Source: Lates calcarifer (lineage: Eukaryota > Chordata > Actinopteri > Centropomidae). Taken from it: 64,000 nucleotides of DNA. The position numbers were made by a program, and so were the translations under genes. Position 1 is the first letter of the stretch. Each line of letters starts with the position of its first letter. Shown piece after piece: positions 24,544 through 36,567 of the stretch. Location of the stretch: NCBI RefSeq assembly GCF_001640805.2, contig NW_026115247.1:1-64000 (forward strand), given 5' to 3'. The notes beneath the pieces were generated by a model. It was not told the DNA's origin. It made no database searches and saw only the letters and a list, made by a program, of their open reading frames with translations.

Positions 24544-26826
24544 ATGGAGGTCACAGCTCTCTGCTTCAGACTGAGTGAGTACTGAGTCTGAATCTAACAT
24601 CAGCTCAGAGTGATTGTTCATATAAGAACATGTGTATGTGATCACCATCTGTCCTCTTGTGTCTCTGCAGTGGTGAATGTGTTGTTGCTGCTCACTGCTC
24701 AGGCTCAGAAGTCTGGTGAGTTCACGTTTCTTAAACAACATTTCACTGTGAATATGAGACTGTGTTTAACAGCTTCACTTCTACACTCAGAGTGATGAGA
24801 GGTTACAAGTTACCAAAGGGCAGCTTCATGTTAGAGCATGGAACAAGTTTTCTCAGAGTTAATGTTAAGTTTGGGACGAGATCTCTGACTTTTCCTTCTT
24901 TCTCTCTCTGACACAGACGGAGTTTTTCTTCGTATTGAACCAAACAGTCAGCAGTTCTTTGACTATGAACCCATCTCATTAAAATGTGAAGGGATCCACA
25001 GCCCAGCAGAATGGAAAGTGATGAGAAGGATTACCTCAGATATTACTGAGTGTGAGTCGTCTACAGGATCGTTGGATATTCCAGCTGCCTTTGTCTCCCA
25101 CAGTGGAGAGTACTGGTGTGAAAATGCAGAGGGAGAGAGAAGCAACACTGTCAACATCTCTGTCACTGGTACGTTCAGCAACTGTCAACTCAGGCAATTT
25201 AATGTTCTTCAGAAATGAACTGGAACTTTCTTGTACATTCAAGATTTTTCATGAGGTCTAATTTCTTCCCTTTGTTCAAACTTTTGGACAAGAACATTTG
25301 ATGATCTAGTTTCTGTCATATGTGAAAACAGGATTATGTATAAAATGTTATTTATCTTTTGTTGTTGTTGTCTTTAAGGTGATGGTGTGATCCTGGAGAG
25401 TCCTGCTGTGCCTGTGACAGAGGGAGATGCTGTTACTCTGCGCTGTAGAAGGAAGGGAAGTTCCTCTGACCTCCCGGCTGATTTCTATAAAAATGGCCTC
25501 ATCAGTGGGACTGGATATACAGGCCAGATTACCGTCCCCAGTGTTGCCAAGTCTGATGAGGGGCTGTATAAGTGCAGCATCTCTGGATCTAACGGAGAAT
25601 CACCAGAGAGTTGGCTGGCTGTCACAGGTGAGGTGACTTTAAATATATTATTTCCTTATCAAGTATTTCTTCAGTGAGGGAAAAACTTCAAGTTGGACGC
25701 CACAATACAAAAGAGTAGAACAGAGGGAACAACATACAGTACATGAACAGACAGGTCTGCTATTCTCACAGATTAAGTTTCATGCAGAAATACTGGGTCA
25801 TGTTGATCCTAACAGAAACATCACAGGGACACAGGGAGAAAAAAATGTGGTGCCATGATTATCCAACACTGATTTCTTGGAAAACCAGCAATTAATTCGT
25901 TTTTGGTTTTTGATATGGGAAAGACCCAAGTGTTAAAAAGTAAAGAGGGTGCTTTTACAGAACTCCAGCAAGTAGCTCAGGACCGTCATGAATGTTTATA
26001 ACAAATGTCATGGCGGTCATTTGTTTCTAAGATACTGTGTGTTGTTCTAGACCCGAGCAAACAAACCAATGGACAAAAACTTGGTCTCTACTAAAGCAAC
26101 ATAATCTATAATATTTTCACCTTTTATCAGCAGGAACCATCCAGGGAGAAACACCACCAACTGAAAGAGCAGGTGAGCAGCACTGAGTTGACATGTCAGT
26201 TGGTATCTTTCTCACTGAAAAAGTCAAACACTAAATGTTTTTCCATATAATAATCATTTCGAGGCACTATGTGTCTCCATGGCTTTGATACCGAAATACA
26301 GTCATTTACTGAAATCTGAATTCCTATAGCACCGTCATCAGGTCTTTTCATTTCCATTTTATTTGGAGCCAGTCTCAGGTGGTACTGGGCCAGAGCTGAG
26401 GTACAGTGGGGACAGGTTGTCGGCCACAGGACTGACACGTAGAGACATTTTTACATTCATATTCACACCTCTGAGCGGCAATCCTTTCATCATGGATAAC
26501 ATTATTTACTTTATATTGATGGACAGAGATGCATTTTTCCTAAACCTGATCATTTCTTAGAAAGTGACATGATCACATCCTGTTACTCAGTTTTAAAAAC
26601 GACATATAACAGTCATATATTATAAGCTTGTGTCATGATGTTACAGCACAGACTCTGTGTTTTTGTCTTTGCAGCTCCTCACACAGAGACTCGACCCTCA
26701 GAGACTCTGTCCACCTCCTCAGAGCAGCCCTGTCATGTTTACCTGATCCTGAGGACTGTTTTCACCATTTTAATGGTGGCTCTGCTTCTGCTGCTGGTGG
26801 GACTCCTTCACTGTAGGAAACTCTGA
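24544..26826 (+). CDS. FCRL-type receptor, D1-D2, TM Arg, no tail
   Basis: Predicted 255 aa. Exons: 24544-24574, 24671-24715 (leader), D1 24917-25168, D2 25379-25627, stalk 26134-26172, TM 26675-26826. D1 (about residues 26-109) has HSGEYWCE, but the usual second extra cysteine is missing (TECESSTGSLDI), leaving an odd cysteine. D2 (110-192) has VILESPAVPV and SDEGLYKCS. The TM has an Arg at its outer part (YLILRTVFTILM) and the protein stops two residues after CRK, so no signalling tail; adaptor coupling is inferred. Leader and D1 are almost identical to those of the 28.3 kb gene. AATAAA lies at 27391, in a 3' context also seen after the 164 locus. Confidence 0.87.
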
Positions 26827-27842
26827 AACCTAGTAGACTGAGTAGTCTGGGATCTTGTTTGGTCTCCAAGACAAAGAAACAGAGAAAAGCCTGCTTTAAA
26901 TGTGCCATGACATCCCTGCAAATGAATGAACATGATGGCAGTCAGCAGGCAACCACAATCAGTCTGTGATGGTGTTTTTTACTTCCTTAGTTTGATCTCT
27001 ATCCTGCCTGATTCTGGACAAAGCTGAGAGGAGCTCACTGTTGCTTTTGTCTTGATGTGCTGTATACATCTACTCCAACTGTTTTCCTGTCCTTAGTTGA
27101 TAAGGAACAGTCATTTTTGAACACCATGCAAACTTTCATCTGGAAAACTGTGAATTTAAGTCCAGGACCAGTCTAAGGTGATTGTAATTTTCTGCTGGAA
27201 AGATGAAAACAACTAAAAAAGCCAGACGTTTCAAGGGCAAAGGATATGTGAGTTGATGTGATGGATTTGTTAATGTATTATTCTTTTTGTACAATTATTA
27301 TTTCAGAACAGTTCTCATGCCGTACATTTGTTAGCCCCATTAACCACATAAAGATATGATCGTGTTGACTGTAAAGACGTTCAGAAGTCAAATAAAGGTA
27401 CCTGACATGCTGTCAGATCACGTCCACACCTTCTTAAACCACTTTGATGGTTTGTGTACACTGCTGCATGATGACCACAGCATCTCTATATTTCTCTGAG
27501 CGTCTGAGTTTATTAAAGCTAAAGGTTTCTCATACTGTGCTGCTATTTGTTGCTACAAACTGTGAGACCTGAAACGTTTTCTGTGGCCAAACTCTGACAT
27601 GTTAAAAGAACATGTAGTGTTATAAAGGGTTCAAGAACCAAAGAGGTTATTTTATCTCTAGTTCATACACAAAAACTGAACTTCAGCTTTTCAGCATTTG
27701 GGCCAAAGTTCCTGCTCTGGGATAAAAGAGAGCCTCAGTGTAGACAGAGCTGAGATTGTTCTGATGAAACACCTCAGTATAACTCATAACTTTGCAGTGC
27801 AGAGGAAAGAAATGTTAGAGATGTGTAATAAGTGGCTGGTTT

Positions 27843-27855
27843 CAGCAGAGGGCAG
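27843..27855 (+). promoter_or_regulatory. CTCF-like motif CAGCAGAGGGCAG
   Basis: It lies about 460 bp before the FCRL ATG at 28307. Good match to the CTCF core by eye. Confidence 0.38.
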
Positions 27856-28225
27856 AACAGGACTGCATTTATATGACCATATATGACAGAGAGAAAGAGA
27901 CAAAAGTATGTGGACACCACTGTCTTTTTCCTGAATGGAAGTGAATCCCTGCAGCCAGGTTCCTGGTGGAAAACCTGAAATCAGAGAGGTGGCAGTAATG
28001 TTTATGTGTCCATATACTTTTGGTCATGTAATTCAAATACATGATTAGATTATATAAAGATGAATATCTAACCTTCACTTCATTTTCAGATCCAGGTTTC
28101 CTAGTTTCCCTTCAGAAACAGTGGCTCTGACAGTTGAGTCACTGAATAAAATATGTCCACCCCCCAGAACAACTGAAGCTTTAAATACAGTGAAACTGTT
28201 ATGAACTGCTGTGGCCTCTGCTCTG

Positions 28226-28241
28226 CACAGGAAGAGGAAGT
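28226..28241 (+). promoter_or_regulatory. PU.1/ETS-like box CACAGGAAGAGGAAGT
   Basis: Identical in sequence and spacing to the box at 24463, within the duplicated promoter. Confidence 0.42.
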
Positions 28242-28306
28242 ACTACACCTCCACCTACATCACATTTACTTCAGTCTGATGCTCAGTCAGTCAGCAGCAA
28301 GACGAC

Positions 28307-31210
28307 ATGGAGGTCACAGCTCTCTGCTTCAGACTGAGTGAGTACTGAGTCTGAATCGAACATCAGCTCAGAGTGATTGTTCATATAAGAACATGTGTAT
28401 GTGATCACCATCTGTCCTCTTGTGTCTCTGCAGTGGTGAATGTGTTGTTGCTGCTCACTGCTCAGGCTCAGAAGTCTGGTGAGTTCACGTTTCTTAACTA
28501 ACAAATCACTTTAAATTTGTGTGTTTAACAGCTCAGAGTGGTGAGAGGTTACAGGTTACCAGTGGGAATATAGGAAGAGATCTCTGACTTTTCTTTCTTT
28601 CTCTCTCTGACACAGACAGACTTTTTCTTCGTATTGAACCAAATAAGTTGCAGTTCTTTGAATATGACTCCATCTCATTAAAATGTGAAGGGATCCACAG
28701 CCCAGCAGAATGGAAAGTGATGAGAAGGATTACCTCAGATATTACTGAGTGTGAGTTGTCTACAGGATCGTTGGATATTCCAGCTGCCTTTGTCTCTGAC
28801 AGTGGAGAGTACTGGTGTGAAAATGCAGAGGGAGAGAGAAGCAACACTGTCAATATCTCTGTCACTGGTATGTTCAGCAACTGTCAACTCAGGCAATTTA
28901 ATGTTCTTCAGAAATGGCAAAATGATGCTGAATGTTCCAGAAAAAATCAAGAAAACATTTGGGTTAAGAGTCTGTTGACAAACGTCTTCATTTTAGTTGG
29001 TTTGATACACATGTATGTTACACACATTATGTTCCAGTGCAAATCAGATTACAATGTTAATATATATTCATATATTATGAATATGGCCAGTGGTTCTGTT
29101 TTGGGTGAGATTCATACTTACTTTTATGTTATTACTACATGATCAATACCTATTCTCTCTCAGTGTTTGTGTTAAGATGTTCTGTTCTCGTTGTTCAGCT
29201 GGTTCTGTGATCCTGGAGAGTCTTGCTGTTCCTGTGAAGAAGGGAGACTCTGTGATTCTGCGCTGTAGAAAAAAGGGAGCTTCCTCCAACCTCCCAGCTG
29301 ATTTTTATAAAGATGGCAGCCTCATTAAGACAGAATATACAGGCATCATGGCCATTTCCAATATTTCCACTGCTGATGAAGGGTTTTACAAATGTAGGAT
29401 CTCTGGAGCTGGAGAATCACCACAGAGCTGGCTGGCTGTGAGTGGTGAGCCGTCAGTGTTATCAAAATGTAAATATGTTATTTATTAATTAAATTATTAA
29501 GTAACTCCTCAGAAAGTAAGGAACATTCACCTTGTACTGTATTTATTTCAGTTTTCTTGCTTATGTATGGAGCCCTTTGAGGCTGCAGTTTTCATTGGAT
29601 AGTTGACAAGTTATTTCTGACTTCAGACTTCAAGAAATTTAGACAGTCTGAAATGTTATATATGAACTCACAGACTGTCAAACTGCCTCTCCACCAGCAA
29701 ATACTTCTGTGACTCCAGGGACACAGACTCCCTCTGGTTCTCCCAACTCAGTTCAGTTCTTCATTCCTTTATTGGTTGTCTTCACCGCTGTGTGTGTTGC
29801 CATGCTGCTGTTGGTGGTGGGACTACTTCACTGTCGCAAACAAAGAGGTATACTAAGTAAATTTAAGATATACTTTTTTTCATATGGAATGGCCCTGCAA
29901 AAATGAAAAAAAAAAAACATTTGGATTATTATTATGTACATCTCTCTTTCCATTTTTCCCACATAGTTGCATGCTTTTCCTCTGAAGTGCCAACACCAGG
30001 ATCAGACCCAGGTGAGCATCAAGAGCATAAAGATGACTATTTTGTAGAAGTGTATATCTCTGTCTGCTGCTATAAATAAGTTTATTGCTGTTATTTTTAT
30101 TCCCTTCAGTCTATGAGCATGTATCTGCAGCTGATCCACCCATGGCTACATACGCTAATGTCACAAAACACAAGAAAAAAAGAGGTACGTGTTTGGCATT
30201 ATCTAATTTTAAAAAAAAATCATTTTTAAACACAATTTTATCATCATTAGATTTTTGGAATTTCATGTTGAACATGAGGCCCCAGCAGGAGATTAAAAGT
30301 GTCTTTGTCAACTTGAAATATAACCATTAATGTGTGCAGTTGTGGTTGTGACATAATGTCTTCTGTTTATGCACAAACCAAACCATTTCCAGCAAGCTGC
30401 TTACTGAGTTTTTTCTAGTTGAAATAAGGGATTACAGTATATTTTTCTACTGTTTCAGGTTGTCAAGAGGACAGTGCAGCTGATCCAAACAATGTAACAT
30501 ATGCTGTTGTTACAACAAAGAGGAAAGAGAGAGGTATATTACTAACATATTATCATCAACAGTCAATAGTTTTACTGACAGTGGAGATCAAGCTACATCA
30601 CATCTGTGCTGCAACAACTTATACATTTGGTGTTTTTTAAATTTATATAAAGGACATTTTTTTAATTTCAGTAATATGTACAGCATCAGGGTCTGTTTTC
30701 AGAGTGGTTTCTCAGAGTGGAACAAACCACTGTGTTCTATCTGCTCTGTTCACACATCTGAAGGCACTGTTTACAAGAACAGAGCTGCTGCAGCTTTTAA
30801 ATAGATGCACTGTGGTCAACTAATAATATGATTGTAGTACAGCCGACATAGTCTGTGTAACTTTGGTGGGCACGTACGACCTCTCTCTAACTGAGTGGCA
30901 GTCAGCAGCTTAAACTGCTGGAATCAGACCCAGAGAGTTTAGACTGATGCTGTACTATAGATCAGAACAGACTCAGAGCCCAACAGAATTAGTTACCACT
31001 CAAGACAGAGGGCACTGCTGCTCAGCAAAGTTACACTGTGTTGCTTTAACAGCCAGAAAGTTGTGTGTCATCTGCAAAACATTTTATAAAATACAGCTAA
31101 AAACAGCTAGCTTGTAATTGCTAATGTTTTCCCTTTATGTCTCAGTTTCTAGAGAGGCAGATGTATGTGATTCAGCCAAAGCAACATATGCTCTTGTACA
31201 AAGGACATAG
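28307..31210 (+). CDS. FCRL-type receptor, D1-D2, long tail with TYAxV motifs
   Basis: Predicted 327 aa. Exons: 28307-28337, 28434-28478 (leader), D1 28616-28867, D2 29199-29444, TM 29698-29847, tail 29967-30011, 30110-30184, 30459-30533, 31146-31210. D1 and leader nearly equal the 24.5 kb gene, including the odd D1 cysteine. The TM (IPLLVVFTAVCVAMLLLVVG) has no Arg. Tail exons each carry one tyrosine motif: ATYANV, VTYAVV (fits the V-x-Y-x-x-V ITIM consensus) and ATYALV. Phosphatase recruitment and an inhibitory role are inferred from family knowledge. A further exon from 31449 is probably 3' UTR (its sequence recurs after other genes). AATAAA lies at 31834. Confidence 0.88.
30724..30820 (+). 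promoter_or_regulatory. Conserved AACCAC...TGTGGTC block
   Basis: AAACCAC, TGTTCACACATCTGAAG, GAGCTGCTGCAG, TTTTAAATA and CTGTGGTC in order. The same string of motifs follows several FCRL genes. AACCAC/TGTGGT match RUNX sites in opposite orientation. This copy lies in the intron before the last coding exon. Confidence 0.45.
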
Positions 31211-32435
31211 AGAGGTACTTCACATTTACTTTGTTGTTTTTTCTGTAATTTTGACTTCAGTCCAGAAGTTCAGTTGCACTGAAATATTAAGTCTGTTCAT
31301 CTGGATCATAATTGATACCAAATACATAGTAGTTGATACAAGATGATACAAGTCTTTACAAAAAACTTTAAATTGTGTGTACTTTTGTTTATTATTCATA
31401 TTTCTATTAATGTTATCATGACAGCTCTAATTCTATGTGTGTTCCAGGTCACTTACAGCAAAAACACCTGACTGATGGATGGAGCTGTTACATCGTTGTG
31501 CAAGGATATGCATCCATACTGTGGGCTGCTACAGTAATTTGTAGCTTTTTCAATTAACATGTTTGAATATTTTTTGAGATACATATTAAAGTTAAGATTA
31601 AAATATTCAGTGAGACTGAACTATGTTTATATCTGTTAGTCTGTGTTTAGTTTGTGTAATGATGCTTGTTGTGTAGCTGATCTGTTTGGTTTGTTCTTGC
31701 CCAAGAGTTGCATCTTTTTTCACTTTTTTTTCTCTCTAAATTTGCTTTCATATACATTTATGACTTCAGAGTTTTCTAAAGAGGCGTGCTGGAAAAATGA
31801 ATGTAATGAATCAATGAAGTAATTCAACAAAGTAAATAAAAGCTACCAGCCTGGTGTCACCAAACACACCAGTTTCTTTAAGTTTTCATATGTCATTTCA
31901 TACTTACCCCTCAGAAAACCAGCATAAAATGACACTTAAAAGGCTTAAAATTTGTAGTGCAGTGGTGTGCTATTTATCACCATAACTTCACCACAAGATC
32001 ATGGTGAAGTTACGGTGGCTTGAACTGAACGTGACTTTCACCAGATTCACAGTGAGTTTCATCAGGTAGATATTTTGGTGCTTGTTCTGTGACTGTGGTG
32101 TAATAACTTGTAAGCTGCATGAGTGTTATTATAAATTCATTTTATTTTGATCCAGCCATTCATCAAATAACATGCAAGTTTGTACATGTACTCCTTTAGA
32201 ACCACAATAGAAGAGACAATTGAGTCTGCAATTTATTTCTTAACAGCCAACATTACAAGGTTTCATAACTAAACAAAAGGTTCACACTGGAAACAATTTA
32301 TAATGAAACCTTTTTAAAATAGACTGACATGGTTCTCTGTCTTTGACGTCATCATTTACCTTCAGCCGAGAGCTTCAACCGTCTCTCAGCAGTTTTTATT
32401 TTTAAAATGCAGTGTGGTTTATTAGAGTGGAACAG

Positions 32436-32520
32436 TTAAACCACCTGCTCCGTCTGTTCACACATGTGAAGGCGCTGCTGCAGATTTTATATAGACCCTC
32501 TGTGGTCAACTCTCAGCATC
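32436..32520 (+). promoter_or_regulatory. Conserved AACCAC...TGTGGTC block (second copy)
   Basis: Same order of motifs as at 30724, about 1.2 kb after the last coding exon of the 28.3 kb gene. Confidence 0.45.
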
Positions 32521-33274
32521 AGTATTTCACATCAGTTTGATCTGAGGACACGTGAGGTGATCTATAAGTTCAGATCTATAACTGAACTTTAATCAGACAA
32601 TAAAATGATGATCATGTGATAGAGTTAGTGAGCTGTTTATTACCCATTACAACAGGGATTATAAGAGAATATAATGGAGTCAGTGCAGTTAAAGTGGAGC
32701 AGTATTAAAACACTGTAATACATCTAAATAATGTAAAATGTATCAACATGAAAATATACACATATATACATGTGTTTCAGAAAGAGAAGAACATGAAAAC
32801 ACACAGGTACAATGTGAGACCTCCAGTGATACATAAATAATCCACAGTGTGATTATTGATTGATAACTATACCTCAGTGCTGCCCTCCACTGGATAAATG
32901 TTGTTAGTAGAAACTAATGTTGGGAATGTTAATGTTTCTTACTTAGGATTCTGCACCATAAAATAAAATAACTTCAAAAAGACTCTCCTCAGAAGAATAA
33001 ACAGTCAAAGTCCAATCATAAATTGATATGAACTCTCAGGCCTGGCTTCTATAATCAGATCATCTGTGTTTGCTTTATGTTTCCTTCCTGTCTAACACAG
33101 TGTGAATGAACAGGTGTAGCCAGATTGGACAGTAAGTCTGCACCTACTGTCTTTTAAAACAGAGGTTTCTGTATATGTTATAAGTCTGTCTGTATGTTGG
33201 AAGAGAGAAAACATCTTTGTCAAACAGGTTAAAGGATGTTTGAGGATGGAGTGACAGGTGTGTGACCCCCTGTA

Positions 33275-33287
33275 CTGCAGGGGGCAG
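33275..33287 (+). promoter_or_regulatory. CTCF-like motif CTGCAGGGGGCAG
   Basis: It lies about 440 bp before the FCRL ATG at 33717. Binding is inferred. Confidence 0.36.
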
Positions 33288-33637
33288 TGTGCCACTTATT
33301 TTCTCATTTGATCATAAGAACCTGCATGGGTGAGTGTCTATCTGTTTTTTTTTTTCTACATGCATGCGTTAAAAATATCCTAATATATCCTAAAATATCC
33401 TGTCATCAAAGCCAAGTTAGCAGGTGACCTGTTTGACTAAAATGATTGACCTCATTAACTATGAGGAGAACTTCAAACTGTTACACTGCTGTTTGTTAGC
33501 TTCTCTTATCTTTTTTACAAAAATTGTGTTGTGGATTTCCAACCACTCAGATTATAAACTGATCCTGAGTGAAGGTTCTCTGGTTCTCTAGCGCCACCTT
33601 TTGAAATGTTGTCGCCTCAGTCATCAGAGAGAACCTG

Positions 33638-33653
33638 CACAGGAAGAGGAAGG
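33638..33653 (+). promoter_or_regulatory. PU.1/ETS-like box
   Basis: CACAGGAAGAGGAAGG lies about 65 bp before the ATG at 33717. Confidence 0.4.
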
Positions 33654-33716
33654 TCTCACCTCCTTTACATTTACCTTGTATCAGCCTGATGCTCAGTCAG
33701 TCAGCAGCAAGACGAC

Positions 33717-35684
33717 ATGGAGGTCACAGCTCTGTGCATCAGACTGAGTGAGTACTGAGTCTGTACATCTCTTTATATTTTAAAAATCACAAATATCACA
33801 TAAAATATAAAGATATGTGTAAGATTGAGGAACGTCTTCGATTCAAGTGTAAAACTGACATTTTACAAACATACTGGTCTTATACTGTATCATATGATTT
33901 CATAACATTTCTGATGTATTTGTCTCTCTGTGTCTCTGCAGTGATGAATGTGATGGTTGTGCATGTTCACCTCAGTTATTCTCACAGAGCAGGTGAGTAG
34001 TTGTCCATGACCACTCCATAATCAATTTAACCCAAACCACCATTTTGTCTAAAAATAAAAAGTCATTCTCTCTTATGCTGCAGTTTTTCCTCAGGTTGTT
34101 CCAAACAGACTCCAGTTCTTTGAATACGAGTCCATCGTGATCAGCTGTGAGGGACTGGAGGGGCTGTCTGGGTGGAGAGTGATGAGGAAGCTCATGGGAG
34201 TCAGTACAATCTGTGCATCCAGCTGGGAGACGTACACCGGAGCCTGCACCATCAAAAACGCCTTCGCAGCAGAGAGTGGAGAATACTGGTGTGAAGCTGC
34301 AGGGAGGAGGACAGGCGACGCTGTCAACATCACTGTCACTGGTGTGTGTGAAAACCATCACATTTCCACAGGTTGAAGAGTCACATTCAAGAATAAAGCA
34401 GGAAAATAGAAAAATAAAGACACAGATACAGAACAAAAACACTTCTTAGAGTCATCTTTGCTTGTGTTTGTCCTGTGTTGTTGTTGTTGTTGTTCAGCTG
34501 GTTCTGTGATCCTGGAGAGTCCTGTTCTTCCTGTGATGGAGGGAGATGATGTGACTCTGAGCTGCAGAAAAAAGGCAACGTCTTCCAACCTCACAGCTGA
34601 TTCCTATAAAGACGGACTCTTCCTGGGCAGCAGCTCCACAGGAGAGATGATCATCCCCAGTGTCTCCAGGTCTGATGAAGGACTGTACAGGTGTAACATC
34701 TCTGGATCTGGAGAATCACCTCAGAGCAGACTGACTGTCAGAGGTGAGACACAGCTGCATTTTCAAACAACACAAATATGACTTAGACTTTAAATCTGTC
34801 TTCAAAACGTTGTCAACAGTGTTTTTATTTCTGGTGTTTTTTATGGATATGTTGAGTTTGTTGCATCAGGCTTGTTAAATATCTGAGTTATCTAATCATA
34901 TCTGCTTTGTCGTACTTCCTGTTTTTTCAGTTTCCTCATCTGCATGCACGATAGATAACATGTTTGAATTAGATATATTTTTTGTCTCTAAAACCTGTGT
35001 TCAGGTAGTTCAGCTGGTCCTGTGATCCTGGGGAGTCCTGATCCTCCTGTGGTTAAGGGAGACACTCTGACTCTGCAGTGCAGAAAGAAAACCTCCTCCA
35101 GCCTCACAGCTGATCATAAAGACGACCTCAGCGAAGGGAGCGACTCTGTAGGAGACCTGATCATCCACAGTGTGTCCAGGTCTGATGAAGGACTGTACAG
35201 GTGCAGAATCTCTGGATCTGGAGAATCAGCAGAGAGCAGACTGACTGTCAGAGGTGAGACACACTGATGAGATGGAAACTCTGTATACTGTGTATATATT
35301 GTGTCATATTTTTATACCTGAACATGACGACGTATGTGACCTTTCCAGTCTCGCAGAGAGACCCTGATCCTTCCTGTGACTGCTCTCCTCATGGCTTCAT
35401 GCTGCTGCGGATCTTCAGCACCATTTTACTGATGGCTCTGGGGCTGGTGGTGGGACTCCTTCACCGTCAGAAACCCAAAGGTACACAAACGACAGATAAC
35501 ACAATCTCCAACAGCAGCTGCATGTATGAGGATTTATTTAGATGTTTCCTCTCTAACAGGTGTGTCGACCTCTGTTTCCTTCCACCCCGCCCCCTCTCCT
35601 CAAACACCTGAGGAGCGTCAGCCTCCCGTCAGTGTGTCGGTGTGTTGTCACAGTCACTTTCAGGCGTTTTGTCACAAGAACTAA
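33717..35684 (+). CDS. FCRL-type receptor, D1-D2-D2, TM Arg, altered tail
   Basis: Predicted 360 aa. Exons: 33717-33747, 33942-33992 (leader), D1 34084-34341, D2 34498-34743, third Ig 35014-35253, TM 35349-35480, tail 35560-35684. An alternative acceptor for the third Ig exon, nine bases upstream (35005), is also in frame. D1 has the extra cysteine pair (STICAS, GACTIK) and SGEYWCE. The third domain has a short deletion around the usual ADFYKD (reads TADHKDD). The TM has an Arg (MLLRIFSTILLM). The first tail exon matches siblings, but its donor ACAGGTGAGG has become ACACCTGAGG, so the frame reads on to a stop at 35684 with no tyrosine motif. AATAAA lies at 36178. Confidence 0.83.
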
Positions 35685-36567
35685 CCCAACAACATGTACA
35701 CAACACACTGACGGCTATTTTCATCCTGTGTGTCCTCCAGGTCACCGAGGGCTCAGACACCTGACTGAAGATGGAAGCCTCAGCTAACGTCTGTCCGACA
35801 TGAAGACTCACTGTTACAGTCTATAATAGATCATCCCTCTTTTGACATTTTGAGTTTAATGTTCACCTTGTATACCACATGGTTCACATCAGCAGCAGTG
35901 TTTATATGAGGGCTATAACAGTGACAGCATCAGTGTATCAGTGAGTGGTTTATTATAGCCTAACATTAAACCACTGTGTTCTACCTGCTCTGCTCTGACG
36001 TGTGAAGCTGCAGCAGGTTTTAAATAGACTCACTGCGGTCAGCCTCAGTCCTGTCATGACACTGTTACAGCGGTGTTACCTGAAACAGCTGCCACACTCT
36101 GTCACAGCGCTCAAACATCGCTTAACTTTTATATTTCTGTATTTTACACTCTCTGCTCCTGAAGAAACAATGTAACCAATAAACTTTAACAAGATGAAAA
36201 AGTGACGCTATTTGGATGTTGTGATGCTGGGTATAAGATGGTAAAACTAACATGAGTTTACATTGTTCATCATCTCACCACCATGGAGGACTGAAAAGAC
36301 AAAGCGACTGTCAGCGGGCAGCAGTGCTTTTAAGTGTTGCCTTGTGATCATATTGTCTCACCTTTGTTTGCATGCATATCAGCAACTGAACAAATTCATA
36401 TTACAATTAATGTTATTTGGCACCACCCATTGATGTTTTCTAAGTCGGAGCAGCTCTGTCTCACACGGCTGTAGAAGAAGGGGAGGTTCTAACTCACACT
36501 GAGTCTTAAGTCTTGTGGTTTCTTAAGTGTATTTCAGTGTGATGTTACCAGTCAGCAGCGAGACAAC
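35685..36567. other. Intergenic, 3' UTR
   Basis: Contains a probable 3' UTR exon from 35741 (CCTCCAG/GTCACC, with the shared ACACCTGACTGAAG), a copy of the AACCAC...GCGGTC block at 35967-36062, and AATAAA at 36178. Confidence 0.5.
35967..36062 (+). promoter_or_regulatory. Conserved AACCAC...(TG)CGGTC block
   Basis: Same motif order as the 30.7 kb copy, but the second RUNX-like core is changed to CTGCGGTC. Confidence 0.4.

Larger units (their letters stand above)
26827..28306. other. Intergenic, start of duplicated promoter block
   Basis: 3' UTR of the upstream FCRL gene with AATAAA at 27391, a CTCF-like core at 27843-27855, and from about 28105 a near-copy of the promoter found at 24336-24543. 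No coding exon was recognised. Confidence 0.5.
31211..33716. other. Intergenic, 3' UTR and regulatory block
   Basis: Contains the 3' UTR exon of the upstream gene (about 31449, AATAAA 31834), a second copy of the AACCAC...TGTGGTC block at 32436-32520, and a CTCF-like core at 33275-33287. No coding exon was recognised. Confidence 0.5.
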
